Of a stretch of 64,000 nt of DNA, positions 11,729 to 24,561 are shown piece after piece. The notes below the pieces were generated by a model, which was given only the letters and a program-made list of their open reading frames with translations, had not been told where the DNA came from and did no database searches. The DNA is from Amphimedon queenslandica (taxonomy: Eukaryota > Porifera > Demospongiae > Haplosclerida > Niphatidae). Both the position numbers and the translations under genes were made by a program. Where the stretch lies: contig NW_003546250.1 of the NCBI RefSeq assembly GCF_000090795.2, positions 605,902 through 669,901 of the forward strand. The letters are read 5' to 3'. Positions within the stretch are counted from its first letter, which is position 1. Every line of letters starts with the position of its first letter.

Positions 11729-14700
11729 TCATGCAATTGAAGTGTTAGATCCATTTGTCACGGCATCTATGGCAACAGTAACTGTGTGATGGGTGGGGAA
11801 CTCAAACTCCCTTACTCCCGTTATGTAGTGTGCAAGTCCAACAATATCTTGATCTGCAAAGTAAAACCTGGCGTTAACTGCGTTCAGGTAGTCGGGTACA
11901 TATACCTCGTCACCATTCTCTAAGAAGAAGAGAACAAATTTAGAGGATAGATTCTGTCTCTGACTATGCACCATGGCGACTACCATCGTCTTTAAAGCGG
12001 CGACCAGCGTACCAGGAGTTTCGCGTATCCACTCTCTGTGAAACCACTCATTCACGACACAAATAATCTTCGGAATGGCATCCATTTGTTGGAGCCATTC
12101 GGCAGGAGTGATCTGTTCATATCTGTCGAGATAACCAACTCGAACGTACTTCCCAAGATACTTCTCTGTGCACAAATACTGGATAGCAGCTTCACGATCT
12201 TCAATAGGAGTCTGCTTGGACTCAATCAAAATGGCTTCGTAAACTTCCATAAAAGTCAAAACTGAACTAGGAGACATGGGAGTGGAGCGACCTCCCTCAT
12301 CACTGGAGGAATAGATGGTGGACGGGATAGGAGAGGGAGAGGAGGGGGCACTCTTCTTAGTACAATAGATACCTGATACTACTAGGGCTAATGTGATTAG
12401 CGCTAGTATAAGGACAACGGTTAGACTACTGCCAACAGAAGCCACAACTTTAATTGACTTGTCTCCATTTTGATGAACAGAGGACGGAGTAGTTACAAGT
12501 ATTGTGTTAGAAGGAGTATGTACAACTGGTTAAAGAGAAGAGAAGAGAGAGAATGAATAAAAGTTACAAGATATAAAAAAGGAATTGAGGCATAGAGAGA
12601 AATACATGTACATATAAATGTGTGTGAAGGGTAAAGTGATAGAGAGAAAGTGACATGTAAAAATGGCAGTACATGTATAACTTGTATGTATTTACCTGAA
12701 GGACTGCTTGATAGCGTGATTAACTGTGATGATGACATTACAATGGATGATGAAGAGTCTTCAGTGGGTACTATACAGAGAAATAACAGTCACCATCATC
12801 ATACCACCACACTGATATCACATGGAATACATACAGTAGTGAACAGTAGATGTACATTGTAATTGCATGAATACAGACAATATTGAAACAAGGGGCTGAT
12901 GGAAATAAGATGGAAAATAGAGGGAAATGACATGTACTTACTGAATGGCGTATATTCAATATGAGTGTGACTGCTACAGACGTAATTTTTGCAGTTATCA
13001 AAAGTGCACAACTCAGGTTGATAAGTAGTAATCTAAGAAAAAAAAATTGAGACTCTCTCCCTTCCCATCCTTTTCTCCTTCTCATTCTATATATATACAT
13101 TATATTTTCCTTCCCTCCTTCTTCTCTCTTACTCTTTCTTCTTACCACAAAAATATAAGTTAAGTTCCTAGACAGTGGTGACAATGTCACTGATGTGCTA
13201 TTATGTGTCTTGTATGATCCTACAACATTTAAACTTTTAGGGTCAAAGTATACATCTAAGTAATAAGTCAGTGGATAATTCGGGTAGGCATCAGGTGGAA
13301 TGTCCCATTCAAATTTAATGGAAATGTTATCGGAGTTATTAAAAAACTCAGAGAAAGCCCTGATCTCTCTCACTGGCTGAGGAGCTAAAGAATTGGAAAA
13401 AGAAAAAAATTAAAATAAAAAAGAAATGTCATATACATGCACCCCACAACAGTAGATATACATACTACACAGTATAGATATACTAATACAGTAGATATAC
13501 TAAATTACTAATACAATATAGATATACTAACAGTAGTAGAACTCACTTCTTGGCCCACAGATCCGTCTCAACTCATCCAAGTCTAAAGAGAAGTTATAAC
13601 AGTTGGTGGGCCAATATTTATCAACTGGTTGGTAGTCACCATTATAAGTTGTGCCAACCTACAAGTACACATAAAAATTCATTTATAAGAAATCTTTATT
13701 TTTTCACTTGCTCTTTCTCACAATTTTTTACTCCCCCTCTCTCTCATTCTTACTTTTGTTACGAAATGACGTAGTTTTTCACAAGTGCTTAGAACCTTAT
13801 CATAGCTGTACTCCATGTAAAATGCTTGATGAGTTGTTTGCTGCAGAAGAAAACACACAAATAAAGTAAACATTATTCAAATTTCAAATTAGTACTTACG
13901 TACCTTTCCTTGAATGCAGTGACAGCCTTTTTCTGAAGGCGGATTATTCTCACCATTAAAGGATTTAGCTTCCAACTGAATAATGTAACCGTGAACTAAA
14001 GCTGTAGGCAAGAAAGTACAAGAGAAACAGAAAAACAAAAGTAAATAGACAGAGAAAGGGAAATGAGTACTTACAATCATGAACTACGATCCATGAGACA
14101 TTTACAATAAAGTAGTCGTTGTTAAACGGTCTCATGTGTACTTGAACCTCATTAGGAGGACCAGATGATATACGAGAATTACTACATTTGCTACAATCTA
14201 TGGGAGGAGGACGTGTGACAGTCACATGATACCACATTGGAATGCTAACGTACATGGCGGAGAACCAAATGCATATTTGTATGATGGAACACCTGCAAAA
14301 AACAATAATTATAATAAAAATGGCCAGTTTGAAAATTAAAACTTGATGTACCTGTTTCAACAGAATTAGGACACTCTGGATATTCTAAATTATTCTAGAA
14401 TGAGAGAAAAAGAAGATGACAATCAACAATCAAGGCATACAATAGACTAGTCTTGGTGCTAATGATGAGGATGTCAAATCACAGTAATGATCCTACACTT
14501 ATTTATATATTAGTTTGTTTATTGAGTAAGCCTCTCAACAAGCTCTTATCAATGCCCTCACTGCACACACACAAATCTCACGATGACATTAAGCTGATAA
14601 CATTACATTAGGTATCAGTATCACCTCCACCAAGAGAGTAAACATTATGCTCCCTTGACATCACACAACTGTATTTGCAGTACATGTACATACATTTAAA

Positions 14701-14961
14701 TGAGTGACACAAGTTTATAGTTGTGGAGCATATAATACTACATATGACGCACTATTGATCACTAATTTTGTTTGCTGTTTTATTTATTTATCATTATTGT
14801 ACCTGATTGTCAAAGTCACAAGATGAAGTTTCAGTACACTCATGATTACCATCATCAGCTACACACTGTATCTTGTCACCTGTGGCTCTGGCCGGGACCA
14901 GGAACGTCAGTACTACTACTACTACTACTACTAATGATGACCAAAGGAGGCGCTCTATCAT
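11729..14961 (-). CDS. SEFIR-domain type I membrane receptor, IL-17-receptor-like
   Basis: About a dozen exons join in frame from ATG 14961 to the stop at 11729. The order is as follows: a signal peptide (MIERLLWSSL and a run of valines); a Cys-containing ectodomain with several N-glycosylation sites; a fibronectin-like segment (PQPVREIRAF, then KFEWDIPPDAYPNYPLTYYL); a Cys-rich patch (CTFDNCKNYVCSSH); a Ser/Thr stalk; one membrane helix (LTVVLILALITLALVVSGIY, about 12420-12360); and a cytoplasmic ~200-residue domain. In that domain, YEAILIESKQTPIEDREAAI, AEWLQQMDAIPKIICVVN and FVLFFLENGDEVYVPDYLNA align with IL-17 receptor SEFIR motifs (human YVVCYFSEVSCDGDVPDLF). IL-17 receptors signal through SEFIR adaptors such as Act1; the ligand here is unknown. 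One internal join needs a 35-nt intron (14198-14232). The gene is head-to-head with POLA1, 324 bp apart. Confidence 0.68.
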
Positions 14962-15285
14962 CTCTTGATACGAATGGACTGACACGTTTTCCTTGCTATG
15001 AAGTGTAGCATTTAATATTCATAGAGTAGAGCTCCGTTTGGGGAAGGAAAGACAAGTATGAGAGGGAGGAATATCTGGGTCTGTACTGAAGGGACTGTAG
15101 TAGATTGGAGACTATAGAATAGAGAGAGAAAGGAGGGAAAAATCATAGATTGAAGAGGAAGACACAAGATAAAAGATTGGTAGGAAATAATTATTTAATT
15201 TAATCAAAATTAATTATTGTTCCTATTATTAGAATAGATACTTTACGGTCTCGCTTAAGAGTTTGGCGGGAAAATCTGCGCAAAG
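14962..15285. promoter_or_regulatory. Bidirectional promoter region, with an E2F site near POLA1
   Basis: This is the 324-bp gap between the divergent starts of the SEFIR receptor (14961, -) and POLA1 (15286, +). A textbook E2F/DP site, TTTGGCGGGAAAA, lies at 15262-15274, twelve bases before the POLA1 ATG. The ATG itself lies in AAGATGGCGGC (15283-15293), which matches the YY1 consensus. POLA1 is an E2F target in other animals; use of the site here is inference. Confidence 0.7.
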
Positions 15286-17792
15286 ATGGCGGCTGAAAGT
15301 AAGCAACACAATGGAAACATTAAGCTAGCTTTCTCTTCTCCTTTGAAGGTCCTTCACTAGCAGGAGACACTCCAGTGAGACGAAGCAACAGAGAAAGGAA
15401 GAGAAACAGAGCCAGCGATGCCCTGGAAAAAATAAAGTAAATAAAACACTGACAGACCACACCTACATCCTCTTTCTCCTTAGACTGGCTCGTCAAACTG
15501 GTATAAGGCAAGAAGAGGAGCTTGAAGCACCAGAGAGTTTATTCGAGGAGGTGACCGAAGAAGAATACGCTGACTTGATCCACACGAGACAAAGAGACAA
15601 TTTTGTTCTTGATGACGGTAAGACGACTCCTTGCTTATGCCCCACCCACTTCCTGTTTTTAGATGGAACATATTGTGAGCATGGACGAGAGATTTTTGAC
15701 GAGGAAGTGACGACCACGCCCACCAGCTCAAAAGGAGCAAAGAAAGTAAAAGAAAATGGTTTCATTTATTAAAAAAAATTTTTTTAATTAAAAATACTAT
15801 TTGTATTTTGTAGTCGAAGTCCTACAAGGCTCCATTCTCTCGGAGTAGTGGTGGAGCTAGTGACATAAAGAGTATGGTGATGGGTATGGGCGGGGCCAAA
15901 AAGAAGACGAAAGGGGGAGGGACAGGAAGCGAAGGCTCCGTTAAAAACGACCTAGTACTGAACAATATCTTGTCACAGATTAGCGTGGTATGTCACATGA
16001 CTATCACATGACACAGCATATTAATAATGATATTCATAGCCATCTACTACTAAAGCCAGTCCCAGTAGTAAGAAGAGTAAGACACTCTCATTTAGTCCTC
16101 GGACTGGTCCCAAAGGAGGCGTGTCAGCCCCTCCCACTAGACCAGTACTGCCCCGACCAGTGACCACACCTACTGTTAAGGTTGAGATGCCATTGAGGAA
16201 AGAGAGGGTGGTAAAGGAGGAGGAGGAGGAGGTCTCAACTTTTGATTTCGGGAGTGTCCATGATGAAGACATGATGACTGTAAGCCAGTAAATGTATTTA
16301 TTCGTTTAGAAAAGTCCAATTTTGATTGAAATCAGCTCAAACTTGCTACATAACATAAGAACATGTATCAGGGAAAGTATAAAAATGCTGAAATCTCACC
16401 TAGCCATTTTTAGTGAAATTTGCCCAAATATAGGGACTTTGACCAAATTTTGGAGCAACTTAAGTATCTGTCTATGTACTAGTACACTGTACATGTTCAT
16501 GATTTAGTGAAATGACATGTCAAATGAATGCCTACTGTCTACATGGGAAGTTCTGCCCTTATTTTCATCTATAGATATAGTATTGATGACCATGATACAA
16601 TGTACATGTACATGTATAGACAGTCATGATGTAAGGTCATGTAACGTGCTTGGCTATAGTAATTACTGATCTATATTGGTGTATTCCCCTCTTGCAATGA
16701 AGATAATGATGAATGTGTACATGTACATGTACATGTATGTGTGAATTGTGAATCAATCATTGATAATGCTAAATGTCTTGAGTAAATAAATACTATATTT
16801 ATCAGTCGCCTGAGATTTTCAGTATGCATGTAGTACATGTACAATTATTAATACAGCCCGTATAGCATGAACATGTACATTTAGATGTACATTACACCTT
16901 GTATTATATGTCATCTCATCTCTTCCCCCCCCTCTCTCTCTCTCTCTCTCTCTTGTATAGACTGATTATTTAGTAGATGTACCTGATGGACTCACTCAGG
17001 AGTTTGAAGTGGATGAGAGCATCAATGAAGAGGACGATAAAGAGAACACGGTAGAACAAGCTAAGGAAAGGAGAGAGACAGTGTAAGTACATGTACATCT
17101 GCATACAATTTGTATGCATTGCTTTAAATACTGCTCACATGATGTATATACAATAGATAGCATTAGAAGCATGCGTGTGACATATACATGTAGATGTACA
17201 TGTATATGTAATCATGTATATGTGGTACATTTTCAATTGAACTACATTATTTCTTAGTCCAGTTGAGGCAGTCTCCGTTACTGGCTGGGAGACTGTCAAG
17301 GAGGAGGAGTTTAGCTCTGAGACCACGCCCAATCGTAAAGAAGACTTGAACATAGACACGAGTAGCCTCCCACTCCAAGAAGACGCTGATGGAAACCCGT
17401 TTATCCGGTTTTACTGGTTGGATGCGTACGAGGACTTGTACCGTCAGCCTGGTGTGGTATACCTGTTTGGTAAGATACCGATACAAGGGACACACGTGAG
17501 GTTGGTCACATGATGCTCAGGTGATTGTCAGGTCACCCCATCTTCATTTCTAGTTGCTGTGTTGTAGTCCAGAACATTGAAAGGTGCTTGTACTTTTTGC
17601 CAAGAGAAAAGGTCAATATAATTACATTTATAATAACTGATTCTCTCTCCCTCTCTCTCTCTTTCTCTCTCTCTCTAGCTTTTATCAAAATCTGGTAAGC
17701 CAACAGATGAGGATGTGTCTATGAAAGACGTTTATGTGGTAGGTGTACCTTATTATCATTATTATTATTATTATCATTATTATTATTATTAC

Positions 17793-17825
<33 letters not shown>

Positions 17826-17843
17826 CATTATTATTATTATTAC

Positions 17844-17888
<45 letters not shown>

Positions 17889-17929
17889 CATTATTATTAT
17901 TATTATTATTATCATTATTATTATTATTA

Positions 17930-17986
<57 letters not shown>

Positions 17987-18358
17987 TTCATTGTTTTTAT
18001 TGTGTTTTAGGAGTTTAACGAGAGCTTTGCCGAGAAACATCGAATCATGAAATTTGCATCAAAAGTAATTAAGTCACAAAATCATGTACATGTATGCTCA
18101 TGTAATCCTTGGTCTCCATGTCTCTCTGTGTTTAGAGTGTTGATAGAAAGTATGCATTTCATTTACCAGACATCCCCAGGGACTCAAAGTATCTTGAGGT
18201 ACGTTATTCCGCTCGTCATCCTGCTCCTCCCCCCACCTCCTCTGGTCTCTCGTACAGCTGTGTGTTTGGTACCAATACAACAAGGTTAGGACACATCATG
18301 TATATGTTTCGTGTCCTTTTATTTTGTACTTATAAAACATTACATTATTATTATTATT

Positions 18359-18391
<33 letters not shown>

Positions 18392-19288
18392 ATTATTGTT
18401 ATTTATGTGTATCTGTTTAGTTTGGAGAGGTTGATAATTGGGTGTGGTCTCAAAGGTCCCTGCTGGATTGATGTCAAGCTACCTTGTCAGTTTAATTATT
18501 ATGTTTATGTTTTGCCAAATTTTTGCAACTTTGAAAATTTATAGAAAATTTAATTTTGATCAGAATGAGCTCAAACTTTCTACACAACTTCAAAACATGT
18601 ATATGTATCAGAAAAATTATAAAAATGGAGAAATCTCACCTAGCCATTTTTGATGAAATTTGGTCAAAGTCCCTGTACTATAGTACAGGGACTTTGGCCC
18701 GATTTTGGAGCAACTTTAAATATTCGTAAAAAAATCCAATTTTGATCAAAATGAGCTTAAACTTTCTACACAACATAAGAACATGTATATGTATCAGGAA
18801 AAAATATAAAAATGGAGAACTCTCTCCTAGCCATTTTTGATGAAATGCCCTGTGCTATAGTACAGGGTCTTTTGTCAAATTTTGCAGCAACTTTAGAATC
18901 CTTTTTGTGATCTTTCTTTCCTCTTATTTCCAGCTCCCTCCACTAACAGTGTCAGCTGGTGCAAAATTGAATGCATTACTGATGGTCTGACATCAGTAGG
19001 TGTGGCCTCAGAACAAGCCCCGCCCCCTCCATTGACTATACTCTCGCTCAGTATAAAGACTTTGATTAACATGCACACTAAAACTAAAGAAGTAGGTGGA
19101 GTCAATTATTAATTATCATAACTAATTAATGTTATTAATAGATCCTGTGTGTTAGTGCTCTGGTACATAAAGATTTCTCATTGGATGGAGCTCCGCCTAC
19201 TAAATTATTTGAGTCAGATCTTTGCTGTGAGTTTTGTTGCTATTTTTAGAACACTGATGTGATTCTATTAATAGTATCAATCAAACCT

Positions 19289-19350
<62 letters not shown>

Positions 19351-19742
19351 TTACAGGTATAAGGACACCACCTGATAGACACATGCCACTAAAAGTTCAA
19401 GAAAGAATGGCATCAGAAAAGGTCTTTCATCTCCCCTCCCTCCCCCCCTCTCTCTCTTTCTCCTTTCTTTCTCCTGACTAGCATTAAGTTGTGTCTTTAT
19501 TGATTATTTTGTAATAGAATCTTAAACTTGAGGTCACCTCCTCTGAGAGAAGTCTCCTCTCATTCTTCCTGGCCAGACTTGCTAAGATTGATCCTGACAT
19601 CATCATTGTGAGTCATTATGATGCAATAACGATATGTCACATTTCTGCATGTACATGTACACGTATGTAGACTATATGTAGATTATGATCTACAGTATAT
19701 GTACATGTACATGTACATATATTATCATAAATCATGATACCA

Positions 19743-19786
<44 letters not shown>

Positions 19787-20616
19787 CTAATAGGGTCACA
19801 ATTTAGCCTCTCAGTGGTTGGAAACTCTCCAGCACAGGATGTTTACTTGTAAAGTCCCAGTCTGGTCTCGGATAGGCCGTCTGAGGAGAGCCACAATGCC
19901 AAAGGTAAGACTACAAAGAGGCCAATGGATGTGTACATGTACATGTGTACGTGTGTACATCTAAGGAGAGATTAAAGATAAAAGGGAGAGTACATGTTAC
20001 ATGTTTGGGAGTGCCATACATCAAAAGTCAAATCCCATTAGTCGTGATTAATTGTTATAATTGAGTTTTAATAATTTGATGAACCAGACTAATGGCGTGA
20101 CTGCCCATCCATCTCTTTTATTTTGTCTCCCACCTCCCCCTTGTTCACATTATGTGTGTACGGTTCTCCTCTTCCTTTAATTTACATGTACACTGTATGT
20201 CCTACTATCCTTTGTCTTCTTTTATCCCTTAACCTTCTCTTTCTCTCTGTCTCCTCTCTCCCTCCCCTCCTTTCTCTCTCTCTCTCTCTCTCCCCCTCTC
20301 TCTCCCCCTCTCTCTCCCCCCTCTCTCTCTCTCCCCCCCCTCTCTCTCTCTCCCCCCTCTCTCTCCTTAGGGTAAAGGTATATCCAGTAGTTTATGCTGT
20401 GGCAGATTAGTCTGTGATGTGAAGCTCTCGGCTAAGGAGCTCATCAGATCAAGGAGTTATGATTTGACGGAGCTGGCTAGTTCTATACTCCAATTGAACT
20501 ACCAACCAATGGAGAATGAGGACATACTAGCTGCCTTTGGGTAGGGAAGGGAGAGAGAGAGAGGGAGGGAGGGAGGGAGGGAGAGAGAGAGAGAGAGGGA
20601 GAGGGAGGGAGGGAGG

Positions 20617-20649
<33 letters not shown>

Positions 20650-20751
20650 GGGGTGCCAGGCTGTTTGTACTGTACAATCAATACAATTCTTACATAATTA
20701 TATTACATTATGTATTATTAAATTGGGTTAAATGTACATGTATGTGTGTGT

Positions 20752-20794
<43 letters not shown>

Positions 20795-23700
20795 CGTTCA
20801 ATTTAATAATTTGTTGATTTAGTAAAAGCTGTCAAGCACATAACATAATTATTAAATTTATTATTAAATTTATTATTAAAAGCATGCGTATACATGTTCA
20901 TGTACAAGTTGACATGTTACGTGTCCGTTATTTTTCCCCGGCAGGTCTATTGAGAGGGTGTGTCATTTGATAGCTCATACAATGGACGAGGCTTTGCTCT
21001 CGCTCCGTTTGACACGAGAACTCTCCGTTCTACCACTGGCCTATCAGATCACTCGTATTGCTGGTATGTTGTGGGTGTGGCTTAATTATTATCATCATGC
21101 ATCATCGTAATATATCATGCATCTAGTTAACTTTTATGATTCTCTTTGTTTACATTTTACATTTTCTCCTCCTCCTCTCCCTCTCAGGTAATACACTATC
21201 ACGTACACTCTTAGGTGGTCGTTCAGAACGCAATGAGTACCTCCTGCTCCATGCCTTCACTCAGCAGGGATACTTACCTCCTGATAAACTGGACTCCGCC
21301 TCTAAGCATCACCATGGCAACGAGGAGGAGGAAGAGTCTGCTCCTGCCAGCAAACGTGGGAAATCCTCTTACGTGGGTGGACTGGTCCTTGATCCAAAAA
21401 CAGGGTTCTATGATAGGTGGGTGTGGTTCATATAGTTATAATACATGTGGATTTTAAATTCACTCATGTACATGTACATGTAGATGTTATTGTATACAAT
21501 ATATCTTTATAATGTTGTTTATTGTTGTTTGTTGTTGTTTATTGTTTATTAGGTTAATTCTCTTACTGGATTTCAATTCCCTCTATCCTTCGATAATTCA
21601 AGAATATAATATTTGTTTCACAACCATTGATCATGCCCACTGTAACTCCGACGAAGACATTGGACTATTGGAGCCTCCTGGAGACTCTGTCCCTCAAGGT
21701 AAAAGACCGCATGTATGTGTACATTTGACCACGCCTCTTTTACAGGTATATTACCGTCTCAAATAAGAGTGTTAGTTGAGAGAAGGCGTCAGGTCAAGCG
21801 ACTAATGAAAGACCCTGGTCTCTCCCCTGAGACCCTCCAGCAGTATGATATAAGACAGAAGGCTCTAAAGCTAACGGCTAATAGCATGTACGGGTGCCTG
21901 GGGTTCTCTCACTCCAGGTTCTTTGCTAAACCACTAGCGGCCGTAGTCACTAGGAAAGGAAGACAGGTGAGCCATGGGCGTGGCTTAATATTAGTGGGTG
22001 TGGTTTAGTTAGGTGGGTGGTAGCATGTGTGGGCAGGGTACTAATTATTGTAATAGTTTTAATTGGTATATTTGTAGATTTTGGAACAAACACGAGATTT
22101 AGCAACCAAAGTCAGTCACACACACACACACATCATGTCAATATAATATTATATTATTGTGCATACATGTACATGTACGTCTATGTATACATTAACATTT
22201 CTGTGTGTCTAAATTGGTTGATTGATCTAATGGAAATAAAACTAAAAATTATTTATTTAGTCTTTTTGTGTACACACAATCGCCTCGTAACGTCAACACC
22301 ATCATAATGAAATAACCAGACAAACTGGCTGTCCCAAAATCATCCAATAATAGAGTGACACTCATCATCATTTTAAGTCCTTCTAAAGTTTCTGGCTATA
22401 CAGTATTATTTTGCATACATGTGCATATACATGTACATGTACATATACATGTACATGTACATGTACATGTACATGTACATGTAGTATGATTCCTCTTTGT
22501 TCTACCTGTAGCTTGGTCTTGATGTCATTTATGGTGATACCGACTCCATCATGATTGATAGCGGTACCAAGGATCTTGAGGTTGCGGAGTCCCTTGCTAA
22601 AAAGGTTAAGACTGAAGTCAACAAGTTGTATAGGTTGCTTGAGATTGATGTTGATGGGATATTTAAGTGCATGCTGCTACTGAAAAAGAAGAAGTACATT
22701 CATTTCTCCCTCTCTCTCCCTCTCTCTTTACTCTTTTCCTTGCCTTCTCCCTCTTTCTTCCTTGCTCTCATGTTTCTCTTCCTCTTAGTCTTCCTCCTTT
22801 CTCTTTAATTGTTGTATGTGCATGTACACGTGTATTGTCCTGACCACATTAAAGGAATCATGTTATCATCTATTGTATTATCACACACACTCTCTCTCTC
22901 TCCTTTAAAGGTATGCAGCTGTTTCTATTCACAGTCAGAATGGTACGAGGATTACAATAATAATAATAATAATAATAATTATTATTATTATTATTTATTT
23001 TTAATTTGAAGGTAAACTGATTGAGAAGAGAGAACTAAAAGGTCTTGACATTGTACGAAGAGATTGGTGCGACTTGGCAAAGAGGGCGGGGCAGTAAGTC
23101 ACGTGACCTAAGATTATTAATATTATTATCATTATTATGATAGTTATATATTGGATAAGATATTGGCAGGTCATAATATCGATGAATTGATCGAGGAGAT
23201 ACAGACTTTCCTTAGACAATGTAAGTAGGTGCAGGCTTTAGCTGAAGCTTAATCGTCATTTCAATATTACATAATCGTATTGTTCTAATTATGCGTACAT
23301 ATCTATCTGTGTGTGTAGGCCTACATTGTGTACTAGTAACAGTAAGTGAATTATAGAATGTTAATCTTTAATTTATTATCATGTCCAAATAAGGCAAAAC
23401 ATTTAAAAGGAACAATAAAGGATTCTTTGTAATCATGTATCAAACATAGAAACAGTGTAGAGGGTGCATTTTTTCCTTTGAATTATTAAATTATGGTGTA
23501 CATATGTCATTAGAACTTAATTATTAAATTTGTCCGGTGATAAATCCCTTCCTTTCATCAAAGATAAAAGTAATTAATTATCTTGCTCAAAGGCGAATGA
23601 TTTCATTCCCTGTTAAACCCCAATTACCTCCCCTGGGCAGTGGCCGTGGTCAACATAAGAATACTCTGCAGTAGAGTGCTTCCATGTACATGTATTTGGG

Positions 23701-24521
23701 GGAATTAAAATGTTTGATAGATGCTTTTGGTGTAGCTGGTCACTCTAAAATCAGGCCCGTGGCCATGTACTAATAGCAAGGCTGCAAAAGTTGTGGCAGC
23801 CATTTTGTTTGGGGGTGAATCCTACTTAGTAACGCTACCGCGTTACTAATAGTACAGGGACTTTTGTCAAAAATGAAAAGGAGAGAATTCTCTATTTTTA
23901 CATTTTTTTCTTGATACATATACATGTTTTCATGTTGTGTAGAAAGTTTGAGCTGATTCCAATCACATTTGGATTTTTTTACAAATTTTTAAAGTTGCTC
24001 CAAAATTGGGTCAAAGTTCCTGTATTATAGTACAGTGTCATTGGCCAAATTTCACTAAAAATGTCAAAGAGAGAATTTTTAATTTTTCTAATTTTCCCAG
24101 ATGCATATACATGTTTTTATGTTGTAAAGAATGTTTGAGCTGATTCCGATCACGTTTGGATTTTTTGTGAATTTTAAAAGTTATTGCAAAATCAGGCCAA
24201 AGCCTCTGTACTGCGCATACAGAGGGCTGTAGCTATTGCCATTGGTCAATATTAGCTCCTCCCTTTCCACAGGTGGGAATACCTTCCTGTATTAATAATA
24301 ATAATTTATTATATTATTATATTATTATAATATTTTAATTGTTTGTTTTAGTGAGGGAAGATGTTTTGAATAGTAAAGTGGATCTGAGAGAGTTTGTAAT
24401 TACAAAGGTGATCATATAAACTCAATTATTATTAATATAATTAATTATCAATCATAATCAAATTACAGTCGGCTCTTTTTCCTTTATCTTTGCCCCTCCT
24501 AATACACGCCTGTACTACACA

Positions 24522-24561
<40 letters not shown>

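Noticed and set aside
17685-18050. Long open frames of poly-Tyr, poly-Ile or poly-Asn
   Set aside because: They are six-frame readings of an (ATT)n microsatellite in a POLA1 intron.
20537-20731. Arg/Glu/Gly-rich open frame, possible nucleic-acid-binding protein
   Set aside because: Translation of a GA/G-rich microsatellite following a POLA1 exon.
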